Shown here: positions 1 to 6,900 of the stretch, one piece after another
How the letters are laid out: each line of letters opens with the position of its first letter
Position numbering within the stretch: position 1 is the first letter of the stretch
Assembly (NCBI GenBank): GCA_016199015.1
Contig: JACQHN010000101.1
Coordinates: 1 to 9,631 of the forward strand
Source of the DNA: Nitrospira defluvii
GTDB lineage: Bacteria; Nitrospirota; Nitrospiria; Nitrospirales; Nitrospiraceae
Reading direction: 5' to 3'
Length of the DNA stretch: 9,631 bases
Notes under the pieces: model-generated
Told to the model about the DNA's origin: nothing
Database searches by the model: none
What the model saw: the letters and a program-made list of their open reading frames with translations, nothing else
Program-made: the position numbers and the translations under genes

Positions 1-221
1 ACCAGCACGACCAGCGCGCCTACAATGATCAATCGAAGCAAGTGCGCATTCGGGCCATGTTCCGCGTTACTGAGTGCAACGACCGCCCCAGCCACCAACG
101 TCACGAGCCCCACGAAGATGTTGACGCGTGTTTCCCCGGACTGTTCGCTATGCCTCATCGCATCAGCGCGGTACCGATAGTCTTCAAGCAGGAGATCTCT
201 CAGAGCTTCCCGGTTGTCCAT
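1..221 (-). CDS. small membrane protein, 3' end outside window
   Basis: Reading the minus strand from ATG at 221 gives 73 codons that stay open to the window edge, so the C-terminus is missing. Residues 1-33 are charged and helical (MDNREALRDLLLEDYRYRAD, then a Glu/Arg-rich stretch). Two hydrophobic segments follow at about 34-51 (VNIFVGLVTLVAGAVVAL) and 61-73 (LLRLIIVGALVVL), linked by a short polar loop. This suggests a small inner-membrane protein with a cytoplasmic helical head and at least two membrane spans. An in-frame TAA lies 9 nt upstream of the ATG, so no longer ATG start is possible. The ribosome-binding site is weak (a GAAAG-like stretch about 15 nt upstream). I do not recognise a named family. 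It reads in the same direction as the 434-1603 gene and is separated from it by the inverted-repeat region. Confidence 0.6.
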   Translation of the reverse strand, partial: MDNREALRDLLLEDYRYRADAMRHSEQSGETRVNIFVGLVTLVAGAVVALSNAEHGPNAHLLRLIIVGALVVL

Positions 222-302
222 GATGGCTTATGATTTTCTTTCTATGAAGAGTCGATGGGCCTAATTGAACAGTTCGACGCACTGTGCTCGGGTGCAACCG
301 AC

Positions 303-385
303 CGTGGCACGATGACCGACTCGAATCATCTTCCTGAAAATCCAACACAATCATTCATTCATTCAAGTCGGTCGCTCGTGCCACG
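303..385. repeat. imperfect inverted repeat, ~23-nt arms, 35-36-nt loop
   Basis: The left arm (303-325) begins CGTGGCACGA and ends GACCGACTCGAA. The reverse complement of the right arm (362-385) begins CGTGGCACGA and ends GACCGACTTGAA. They differ by one indel next to a substitution (T versus GC) and one C/T change, so roughly 21 of 23 positions pair. A hairpin of this length and quality is not expected by chance. Single-stranded DNA or RNA from either strand could form it. It has no T-tract on either side, so it is not a typical intrinsic terminator. It may be a recombination or mobile-element end, an mRNA 3'-end structure for the upstream gene, or part of an attC-like site. Confidence 0.75.
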
Positions 386-420
386 CCAGGTCCAAGCCGC
401 CTGCCTTGGGATCGTTAGGC
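340..420 (-). other. candidate integron attC-like recombination site
   Basis: On the minus strand, GCCTAAC (420-414) fits the attC R'' consensus RYYYAAC, and GTTGGAT (346-340) fits the R' consensus GTTRRRY. They are 81 nt end to end, within the usual attC size range. Next to the inner box the minus strand reads GACTTGAATGAATG, which resembles the L' region of well-known attC sites. The site begins 13 nt after the stop of the 434-1603 gene, as in a gene cassette. Against the call, pairing between the inner L boxes is poor and consists mainly of CAAG/CTTG. The long hairpin at 303-385 competes with the fold, and no integrase is in view. By symmetry the two core boxes match in either orientation, so the strand is assigned only from the gene context. 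Confidence 0.3.
351..362. repeat. TCAT tetranucleotide tandem repeat (3 copies)
   Basis: Three perfect TCAT units are followed by a partial TCA. They lie in the loop and right shoulder of the inverted repeat. The number of units could vary by slippage, which would change the loop length of the hairpin. It is short enough to be chance. Confidence 0.5.
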
Positions 421-433
421 GCTACAGGTGGAG

Positions 434-1603
434 TTAGTTGATCGGCTGCCCCGTTGGGATCATGGCCAACGAATTGTCAGGAACCACACGCACATAGCTC
501 CATCCGCCGTACCGCGCCAACACAGTCGGAGTAGTGATATGCCGTTTTTGATTGCCTTCGATTCGCCATACAGGAGCCGAATGTTCCTCCCTCACTATCG
601 TACCTTCCTTTGGGATCGACGAGAGATTGCGAAGTTGGCCATCTGGGACCACTCTCACGGCCGCCCACCCCCCGTAAAGACGGAACAACGTTGGGGGATC
701 CGGAATCCAAAACTTGGCCCCCCCGACAATGACATAAACCTCGGGGCGGGAAGTTTCTCGAACGATGGAAAGGTCTGGAAAGGGATCGACCAAAGTATCT
801 GGTCCTGGAACAGTATCAACCTGAAGATAGACTGTGTAGTCTCCCTTTAGAAACGGATCGTCACTGTAACGAATACTGAGTATTCCATTACCCTTGCCGT
901 GTGGGTTCTCAGCTTGCAGAAGCATTGCCATGTCATAAGTCAATACTAGTGTCTGCGGATTAAACAACACACCGTCTGGATCTCCTGGTTTGCGCTGGCA
1001 ACCGATCGGTCGATTCATAGACTTTCCACCGATCGACCACATTCCTGGAATCGTCGCCAAAGCTTGTATGCCCAAGGAGGCTGCATCAAAGATCCAGCCA
1101 ATCGCAGGCCACTGTCCTGCAAAAATTTCTTTGGCTCTCTTTCCGAATTTATCATCAGTCTTCCTAAACCAATCGATCAGACCAGTCCAAAAGTCCTGAC
1201 CAGGATCCCATTCCCAGATTGTCGGCGTAATAAACACCGCGTCATCTCCTTGCGCAAGATTACCTTCCCACACCTTGTACGGGGGCCAGTTTCGATCTAC
1301 CTGAGGCTCCTGTGATCTGAGCCATGGAGTACGTGTCGGGAATGCGTCGCCGGATATTATCCCCCCTCGTTCCCCCCACGCACTTCCTGCCTGTACTCGG
1401 TTCGGTAGATTCCACGTATCGCCCATGATTGGCGTTTGATCAGGCTCTTTTGATTCTAAGATTACACCCGACTTGTTCGCCCTCTTGTAACCAACTGCTA
1501 TGAATACTTCATCTGCCTTCCCGTCCCAATTGAATGCGTCATCCCATGTTTGATTTGTGCACACGAACCCATTAACAGTAACTCGGAATCTTCCTGATGG
1601 CAT
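434..1603 (-). CDS. unrecognised 389-aa protein with two C-terminal repeats
   Basis: The function is unknown. The start is set at ATG 1603 (MPSGRFRVTVNGF) because AAGGGAG lies 7 nt upstream. The frame stays open to 1822, but that extension is Arg/Ser-rich and looks non-coding. The N-terminus (about 2-40) has a beta-rich, acidic pattern, GRFRVTVNGF then DDAFNWDGKADEVFIAVGYK. There is no signal peptide or membrane span, so it is probably cytoplasmic. The middle is Trp/Gly-rich. A likely beta segment (GDYTVYLQVDTV) precedes two copies of a ~40-residue repeat at about 287-330 and 344-386. Each repeat has the pattern: short beta strand, small loop, (W/H)I, P..T, (L/Y)GGW, VRVVPD. Such tandem repeats recur in bacterial proteins of unknown role. 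Base composition differs from the regulators: 841-900 and 1441-1500 are both 27/60 GC, against 37/60 at 6301-6360 and 42/60 at 7741-7800. This suggests separate acquisition. Confidence 0.8.
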   Translation of the reverse strand: MPSGRFRVTVNGFVCTNQTWDDAFNWDGKADEVFIAVGYKRANKSGVILESKEPDQTPIMGDTWNLPNRVQAGSAWGERGGIISGDAFPTRTPWLRSQEPQVDRNWPPYKVWEGNLAQGDDAVFITPTIWEWDPGQDFWTGLIDWFRKTDDKFGKRAKEIFAGQWPAIGWIFDAASLGIQALATIPGMWSIGGKSMNRPIGCQRKPGDPDGVLFNPQTLVLTYDMAMLLQAENPHGKGNGILSIRYSDDPFLKGDYTVYLQVDTVPGPDTLVDPFPDLSIVRETSRPEVYVIVGGAKFWIPDPPTLFRLYGGWAAVRVVPDGQLRNLSSIPKEGTIVREEHSAPVWRIEGNQKRHITTPTVLARYGGWSYVRVVPDNSLAMIPTGQPIN

Positions 1604-1610
1604 AGCCACT

Positions 1611-1617
1611 CTCCCTT
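1611..1617 (-). promoter_or_regulatory. ribosome binding site fixing the start at 1603
   Basis: The minus strand reads AAGGGAG here, 7 nt before ATG 1603. It is a strong Shine-Dalgarno match and is the reason for preferring this start over the upstream in-frame start at 1822. Confidence 0.7.
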
Positions 1618-1843
1618 CACCATGAAGTTGTATTAACGAAGCATCTGGTGGTGAGCGATACGCTCTGCGGCCCATTTTTAGCCGGGAGTGTGAAGCTGTC
1701 GAACCGCACGAAATTTCGTCTCCATCTTTTCCCTCCTTTGTTTGAATGCGTCCCGAGCCGTGCATCCACTCGCGCGAACGATCTTGCCAACTCACAACGT
1801 TGACGCGAGCAGCACGTTTCACGAGCCCTGTCTACACTTGGAC

Positions 1844-1863
1844 GGGGGACAGATGGGGGGACA
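1844..1863. repeat. doubled GGGGGACA motif
   Basis: GGGGGACA occurs at 1844-1851 and again at 1856-1863 as a direct repeat with a 12-nt period, about one helical turn. Similar GGGGACA motifs often appear in intergenic DNA near REP-type repeats and Y1 transposase genes in other bacteria. No such gene is visible here. It could also be a two-site operator upstream of the 434-1603 gene, or a chance G-rich stretch. Confidence 0.4.
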
Positions 1864-1944
1864 AACTCAGAAAAAAGAATACTGGTAATACGTAGATGCG
1901 ATAAATTTTGGCTACGCTTTGGAAGGAGTTTTGTACAAAGAGAA

Positions 1945-2835
1945 TTATGTGCTGTGAAGAATGACTTCGGTTTCAGGGGAAGGCCGGAGGCCGGCCCAGC
2001 GACCGAGGGCGAAACGACAGTGATCATACAGAGCCGCTACCTCCGCATGATGCCCATTCGCCTTATGAAGCAACATCAGTCGCTGGTAGATCGGCTCTGC
2101 GAGCGGGTCTACCTCGATCGCTTGCTCCAGTCTGCGCCTGGCTAAATCTACCTGTTGGTCTGCCTGTGCCCGCTCAGCCTCACAGAGGCACAAGCGCACG
2201 AAACGGCGACGCAAGGATTCACGGTACGGACTGGCCCAAGGCGGGCATGTATCCAGGCCAAGAAATGGCCCCTTATAGGTCGAGATGCCGAGACCATCTT
2301 GGCCGAGTCTCTTGTCAGAAATCTCAGCCGCGCATTGTGTTTCTCGTCGCTTCACGGCAACCTCGAAGGCCAACGTATCGACCCAACAGAGTTCACGATT
2401 CAGTGAAACACATCCATGCTGGAGTTGAACGACCTCCTCGACGCCAAGGAGCTGTCGAAGGCGCGCTAACGATTTCTTGAACGTTTCCTGTGTGGCGTCG
2501 CCATCGGCGTCTGGCCACAAGGCATCACTCAATTTGGCGACGGGGACCTCCTCGCTCCCGAAAGCCACGATCGCCTTCAGTAGATCGAGCAAGCGATGCG
2601 ACGCCTTGCGTTTCGTCTCGAGAGACTGCCCGTCGATCACAATCTCAACCTTGCCCAGCGTATCGATCTCCAGCAGCCAGATTCTCCGGCCTCGGCGTTC
2701 CGTATTCTCGTTGCGCCGCACGGCAGCTGGAGAAGCGATACCGGCCTTCCGTTGTTTGCTGCGACGCCTCCCTGCAGCCGGCGGCACACTCTGTTGTCGG
2801 CGCGCCCGTTTACTGTGACGAGACCTCCAGCACAC
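1945..2835 (-). CDS. stand-alone SARP-type winged-helix/BTAD regulator (possibly a truncated paralogue)
   Basis: This is a putative DNA-binding activator. About 54-146 of 296 residues form an OmpR-type winged helix (LGKVEIVIDGQSL, SHRLLDLLKAIV, KLSDALWPDADGD, FKKSLARLRQLLG). About 150-292 form a helical BTAD domain (RRLEQAIEVDPLAEPIYQRL, then HHAEVAALYDHCRFALGRWA). The match to the C-terminal ~250 residues of the two large regulators downstream is close and continuous, so this is the same output module without the ATPase and sensor parts. Residues 1-51 are Arg/Lys-rich and have no counterpart in the paralogues. The GTG start at 2835 is supported by AGGAAG 6 nt upstream. SARP activators of this two-domain form are normally 250-300 aa, so the length is compatible with a working protein. 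The alternative is the 3' remnant of a third long copy, with the unusual basic leader arising at the deletion junction. I favour neither strongly. Confidence 0.75.
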   Translation of the reverse strand: MCWRSRHSKRARRQQSVPPAAGRRRSKQRKAGIASPAAVRRNENTERRGRRIWLLEIDTLGKVEIVIDGQSLETKRKASHRLLDLLKAIVAFGSEEVPVAKLSDALWPDADGDATQETFKKSLARLRQLLGVEEVVQLQHGCVSLNRELCWVDTLAFEVAVKRRETQCAAEISDKRLGQDGLGISTYKGPFLGLDTCPPWASPYRESLRRRFVRLCLCEAERAQADQQVDLARRRLEQAIEVDPLAEPIYQRLMLLHKANGHHAEVAALYDHCRFALGRWAGLRPSPETEVILHST

Positions 2836-2977
2836 TCACTTCTTCCTGCAGGATCAGAAGAATCTGGTCCAGTTCGTTGGTCTGATGTGCTGCGACGTGG
2901 CATGCCGCTGATTCACCGAGTCGATCCGACGACAGCAGCATCACAGCCACCATGAGCGCGCCGACCACGCAGGCCAT
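2810..2977 (-). CDS. possible 55-aa hydrophobic small protein
   Basis: ATG 2977 opens a 55-codon minus-strand frame that ends in TAA at 2810. Residues 2-16 are strongly hydrophobic (ACVVGALMVAVMLLS). A helical, acidic tail follows (QTNELDQILLILQEEVSVLE). This is the pattern of a single-span membrane or exported small protein. It overlaps the start of the BTAD gene by 26 nt in another frame, as in a coupled operon. Against it, there is no good Shine-Dalgarno before the ATG, no basic n-region ahead of the hydrophobic core, and no recognised family. An in-frame TGA lies 12 nt upstream, so the frame cannot be longer. It may be chance or a remnant of a lost gene. Confidence 0.3.
   Translation of the reverse strand: MACVVGALMVAVMLLSSDRLGESAACHVAAHQTNELDQILLILQEEVSVLEVSSQ
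2842..2847 (-). promoter_or_regulatory. ribosome binding site for the GTG start at 2835
   Basis: AGGAAG on the minus strand lies 6 nt before GTG 2835. It supports active translation of the short BTAD protein. Because it lies inside the small ORF 2977-2810, translation of the two could be coupled. Confidence 0.45.
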
Positions 2978-3154
2978 TCCAAAGCGTCATGCCATGTTTT
3001 CGTTCATCATGCCTTGACAGAGCTTGCCATTATCCGGGACGCAGTACACCACGGGCGCGCGGGACAGATCGGGAGACAAATTCGCGCGGAGGGGCACGGG
3101 AATCGGATTTTTCAGCAGAGGGGCGGGGAACGGACTCTTACGCGCGTGTTTTCT

Positions 3155-3193
3155 CCTGGGAGTTGCGAATTCCTCTCGGCAGGATTACCATGC
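3155..3193 (+). repeat. short dispersed repeat, copy A (upstream of the antitoxin)
   Basis: This 39-nt stretch aligns with the minus strand of 7269-7304. About 29 of 36 aligned positions are identical, with one 3-nt gap. Shared blocks are GGGAGT, GAATTCCT, GGA, ACC and TGC. Copy A runs into the ribosome-binding site and ATG of the DUF433 gene. Confidence 0.45.
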
Positions 3194-3543
3194 ACCACAT
3201 GGATGATACGATACCGCTGCCGGAGTTTCTGGTTCGTCTGCCGGAAGGCGTCATTCGGGTGGCAGGAACGCGTATGTCCCTCGACAGTGTGGTACGGGCC
3301 TTTCAGGATGGCGCCACGCCTGAAGAAATCTGCCTAGATTTTCCCTCCTTGGATCTCGCCCGGGTCTACAGCGTCTTGGCCTATTACCTCGCGCACCGTA
3401 ACATCATTGACGCCTATCTGATGGAGCGCGACCAATCCGCCAAGGCGATGCGCCACGATCTCCAGACGCGTCAGAGCGCCTTCCTCACCGAGCTGAGACG
3501 GCGCATCGCCGCCAGACGCGCGCTCCCCCCAGCACGCGCGTGA
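3190..3543 (+). CDS. DUF433 family antitoxin
   Basis: This 117-aa protein is the likely antitoxin of a type II toxin-antitoxin pair: it should bind the downstream toxin and repress the operon. The start at ATG 3190 (MHHMDDTIPLPEFL) is chosen because AGGA lies 5 nt upstream. The frame opens earlier, at 2989, but that part is Arg-rich and not family-like. DUF433 occupies about residues 14-70, with the hallmarks IRVAGTRMSLDSVV, the helix-turn-helix-like FQDGATPEEICLDFPSL and VYSVLAYYLAH. The C-terminal third (about 70-117) is charged and helical (MERDQSAKAMRHDL, ELRRRIAARR). That is typical of an antitoxin segment that wraps its toxin. The stop TGA overlaps the GTG of the next gene by 4 nt, so translation is probably coupled. 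Confidence 0.88.
   Translation: MHHMDDTIPLPEFLVRLPEGVIRVAGTRMSLDSVVRAFQDGATPEEICLDFPSLDLARVYSVLAYYLAHRNIIDAYLMERDQSAKAMRHDLQTRQSAFLTELRRRIAARRALPPARA
3534..3542 (+). promoter_or_regulatory. ACGCGCGTG palindromic motif, repeated upstream of the operon
   Basis: CACGCGCGTG (3533-3542) is a perfect 10-nt palindrome spanning the toxin start codon. The same ACGCGCGTG occurs at 3140-3148, about 42 nt before the antitoxin start. Type II antitoxins usually repress their own promoters through palindromes, so the upstream copy is a candidate operator. CG-rich palindromes also arise by chance. Confidence 0.25.
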
Positions 3544-3896
3544 GAGGCCTTCGGTTTCTCTTCGACGAAGATTGCAACGGAAGGATTGTCCGCGGCGTGC
3601 GGAGGCGGGCGCCGGCACTCAATACTGCGACGGTTCTAGAAGCGGGGCTGGGTGAAACGGCGGATGACGCCGTGCTGGAACGCGCAGCGGTCGAGAACCG
3701 CGTGGTCATCTCACACGATTGCAGCACGATGCGGGCTCGCGCGGAGGACAGACTGCGCGCGGAACGTCCGATGGCGGGGTTGATCCTGGTCCCACAGGAT
3801 ATTCGGGTGGGGAACGTCATTGAGGAGCTGGTCCTCATCGCGGAGACCACCGCGCCTGAAGAGTGGCAGGGGAAAATCGTGTTTCTCCCCCTGTAA
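3540..3896 (+). CDS. DUF5615 PIN-like toxin
   Basis: This 118-aa protein is the predicted toxin of the pair, related to PIN/VapC-type ribonucleases that cleave RNA using acidic, metal-binding residues. Visible family marks are RFLFDEDC near the N-terminus (Asp9, Glu10, Asp11), GETADDAVLERA with Asp42/Asp43, and ENRVVISHD ending in Asp60. The order of acidic residues and the beta-strand RVVISHD fit an intact PIN-like core, and the length is normal for DUF5615. The start is GTG 3540, inside the antitoxin stop (GTGA overlap). No Shine-Dalgarno precedes it, which suits coupling to antitoxin translation and keeps toxin below antitoxin. Toxicity and RNA target cannot be read from the sequence. Confidence 0.87.
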   Translation: MRGLRFLFDEDCNGRIVRGVRRRAPALNTATVLEAGLGETADDAVLERAAVENRVVISHDCSTMRARAEDRLRAERPMAGLILVPQDIRVGNVIEELVLIAETTAPEEWQGKIVFLPL

Positions 3897-3959
3897 CAGG
3901 CATGGCACGCTGAATGACCGGAAGGATCTTGCAGAGTGGAGAGTGCGTGGTTACCGTAT

Positions 3960-3984
3960 GACCGAGAACGCGTGACGGTCTTTT
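3960..3984 (+). terminator. weak candidate terminator of the toxin-antitoxin operon
   Basis: GACCG (3960-3964) pairs with CGGTC (3976-3980) across an 11-nt loop and is followed directly by TTTT. It lies 64 nt after the toxin stop and just before the convergent end of the large regulator. The stem is only 5 bp, so this is tentative. Confidence 0.3.
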
Positions 3985-3994
3985 CCGACCAGGA

Positions 3995-6900
3995 TCAGCG
4001 GGACGTGGGCTTGCGGAGCGCGGCGTAGGCACGTTCCAGGTCGGCAGACGGTGGGCTGCCGAGATGAGCCGCTACGGCCTTGCGGCAGCGGTGGTACAGA
4101 GCGGCCGCCTCAGTCTGCCGCCCATTCGACGCCAGGATTGGAATCAGTCGTTGATACAGCGGCTCGGCGACCGGATCGACCTCAATCGCCTGTTCGAGAC
4201 AATGGACGACCTCCGTGGTCTTGTCCTTCCTGTTGAGTTCGTCACAGTGTCGCAGGATGAGCGTGACGTAGCGGTCCCGCAGCCGGTCTCGATAGGGAAC
4301 CGCCCAGGAGGGACAGTCCTCTAACCCGAGAAACGGGCCCGTATACAGTGCGGCCGCCCGACTGTCGTGTTGGACGTGCTTGTTCGATCCGGCTGTCGCC
4401 GCTCGTGTGTCGGCCTGTTTTACCAACGCATCGAAGCTCAGCGCATCGACCCAACACAGCTCGCCGTTGAGTGAGACCTTGCCGTCCTGCCACTGAATCA
4501 CGTTCTCGACTCCCAACAAGTGGCGCAAGCGCGTCATCGACTTCTTGAAATTCTCCTGCGCCTGGTCGCCGTCTACCTCCGGCCACAAGGCATCGGTCAG
4601 GCGGGAGACCGGAACTGCCTGGCCGCCGAAGGCAATGATGGCGGCCAAGAGCTCAAGCAGTCGGTGCGGCGCCTTGCGTTTCTTTTCGAGAGGTTGCCCG
4701 TCGATCAGAATCTCAAACTTGCCCAGCGTATAAATCTTCACCGGCCAGGGCCAGGCTTCCATCTCCATGCTTTCAGGACCAGGCTTGAGATTATGCGTTC
4801 GAATGAGCCGGTGGACGAATGGAACAGCAAGATCCGCTTTCAAGGCTTGGGCACAGAGTCGAGTGATGGTGCGAGGGTCCCAACCCGGATGCTGGATCAA
4901 CCCACGAGCTTGTCCAATGGACAGCCCCTTGCGCAGCGCGTCTCGTCCCGCGGTTTCGTCTCCTCGCTCGAATGCGACGTGTGCACTGATCATCCAGGCC
5001 CCAAACCTCAGGTGATCACTCTCCATCTCCTCCCCAATGACTCTCACTCGGTTCAGCCAATGCGCAGCCTCGATGCCGCGGCCCAGCGCGGACAAAATGC
5101 TGGCCGCAAGCGCGCCGCTCAACGCGATCGGAAATTTCGGGTTGCCCTCTTTGTGGAAGATCTCAATCGAACGATCCATATGCGCCCAAGCCTTCGCACT
5201 ATCACCTTGTAACCACAGCAACCACGCCTTGAGGAATTCGAAATGCCCTTCATAAATCCCCCCGGTCCGCTCCACAACCGCAGCCTGCGCCCTCAGCAGA
5301 TCGTCCGCGAGAGCAAGATTTCCGGCAAACAGTTCGGCGTATGTGGCTTGTCCGAGGATGAGTGGATCCCAAATGTGCACCCCTGATTCGTTGGCGATCG
5401 CTCGAGCCTTGCGCACCGCCTCGCGGCACTGGTCGAATTCGCCCTTATACCATCCAAGCACCGCTTCCATTACATGGTATAGAATCCACGCCATCGGTGC
5501 GGCCGGCCTGGTGCGTACGAAATTTCGAAACTGCGTGAGTCCTCTCTCGGCCGCTGGAATGTCTCCAACCCACAGATAATAGACATCGAACATATACCGC
5601 GTTCCGACGAGTAAGGCTGGTGGCAGGTGATCTATGAGAGATTGCGCCCGTCCTAACCATACTCGAGTATCGGGCCTATCAGGCTGATACATGACAATGG
5701 CGCTGGCCATACTGATCGTGACTTGTGCCTCTATTTTAATCGAAGGATAGCTTGTCCCCTCAGGATGGATGACTGGAAACAGTTCCATCCATTTCGTAAG
5801 CCGGTCCATATCCGCCCAGCGAAACAGGACACTCTGAACGGCCCCACTCCAAGCCAGGAGGATGCCGACGTAGTCTCCGCACGCGCGAAATTGCTCGAAG
5901 ACTCGCTCAAAGAGTACGTAGGCCTCGTCAGGGTTGAACGGCATGCGGGTAGTCCCCAACCAAAAGGTCAGCCAGGGCCAATCATCGCGAGTAGTCTCGG
6001 GAATACTCCGTATCCATCCCTCCAGCGTTTGTATACGTCCCTCTGCGATCAAGGTCTCCGTCTGTGCAAGAATCAGCAGGCCGAGCTCCTTCCAGTCCTC
6101 CGCTTCTTGAAGCAACACCACCCCATCCTCGATACGGCCCGCCTGCACCAGCTCCCTTGCTGCCGTCTGTTGCAGCGCGCGCAACTCAGCAGCACTGAAA
6201 GCCTGTCGCGCCCTGTGCCGCAAGAAATCCCGGAAGAGAGCATGATACCGGTACCAAGGTTCTTGGCCCTGCCTACGTTCGGTAAAATACCGCGAAGCAT
6301 GAAGTGACGCGAGCAACTCGCCGGCATGGGACAGCTTCGACAAACGTTCCGCTAGCGGCACGCTGATATCGGAGAGGATGCTTGTTTTGAGCAGCAACTG
6401 CTGTACCTCCGGCGCAAGTCGCTCCAGCACCTCACCAGCCAGATATTGAAAAACCACGTCCGGTGTCTTGCCCGCCTGTGCAGAGAGCGCCGAGTCCCTG
6501 CCTTGTGCATGCTCCAACATGAGCACGATTCCTGCCGCCCATCCTCCCATCTGACGGTACAGCGCATCGACAAAAGCCTTCGTCGACCTGCCAGGTCGCT
6601 GCCGCGTATGGAGCAACACGATTGCCCGGGCCTCCGCTTTTGAGAGCTCGAGTCTCTCAGGGCCGATCAAGGATAACGTCCGATCAGCCTCAAGCTTGGC
6701 CATGGCAGCCGGAAACGTCTGACGACTCATCACGATCATCGAGATAGATCTTGGCACTTCCTGTATGGCACAGCACAGGAGCTGGTGCAGCGCCGCTGTC
6801 GCGGAAAGTTCCTGGTAATTGTCGAGCACCAGGACACAACGGCCGGGCAAGCGCGCACAGAGCTCCCGAAAGAACCGTCGCGCAAAGGTCGGAAGCCCCA

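Larger units (their letters stand above)
222..433. other. intergenic region with inverted repeat and attC-like boxes
   Basis: This 212-nt gap lies between the end of the minus-strand gene at 434 and the start of the minus-strand gene at 221. I see no convincing coding sequence. It holds a long inverted repeat (303-385), a TCAT tandem repeat (351-362), an attC-like box pair (340-420) and outlying complementary hexamers GCCTAA (259-264) and TTAGGC (415-420). Any promoter for the 1-221 gene should be here, but no clear -35/-10 pair stands out. Confidence 0.6.
1604..1944. other. intergenic region, presumed promoter of the 434-1603 gene
   Basis: This 341-nt stretch lies between two minus-strand genes. 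The frames that cross it are Arg/Ser/Cys-rich and do not look like protein. Apart from the ribosome-binding site and the doubled GGGGGACA motif (1844-1863), I see no hairpin followed by a T-run and no confident promoter. A T-rich minus-strand stretch near 1870-1876 (complement of AAAAAAG) lies downstream of the BTAD gene but has no clear stem in front of it. Confidence 0.5.

Noticed and set aside
1604..1822. 73-codon N-terminal extension of the 434-1603 gene
   Set aside because: It is open but Arg/Ser-rich with no protein-like pattern, and a strong ribosome-binding site lies directly before ATG 1603.
1864..1880. T-rich stretch downstream of the BTAD gene as a terminator
   Set aside because: The sequence before it contains a direct repeat of GTATT on the minus strand but no convincing stem.
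1617..2027. Minus-strand 136-codon frame between the BTAD gene and the 389-aa gene
   Set aside because: It overlaps the end of the BTAD gene, has no recognisable motif, and its Ser/Arg/Thr-rich composition looks non-coding.
3014..3019. Perfect TTGACA -35 box upstream of the TA operon
   Set aside because: No reasonable -10 hexamer is found 16-18 nt downstream, so it is not supported as a promoter.
2991..3176. Minus-strand open frame ending in VVYCVPDNGKLCQGMMNENMA
   Set aside because: It has no usable start codon with a ribosome-binding site before its last few codons and overlaps the TA promoter region.
2989..3189. 67-codon N-terminal extension of the DUF433 gene
   Set aside because: It is low-complexity and Arg-rich, lies outside the family's usual length, and the AGGA ribosome-binding site is at 3181-3184 before ATG 3190.
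4520..6307. Plus-strand open frames inside the large regulator (4520-5212 and 5723-6307)
   Set aside because: They are antisense shadows of a well-supported conserved protein and have no family-like sequence.
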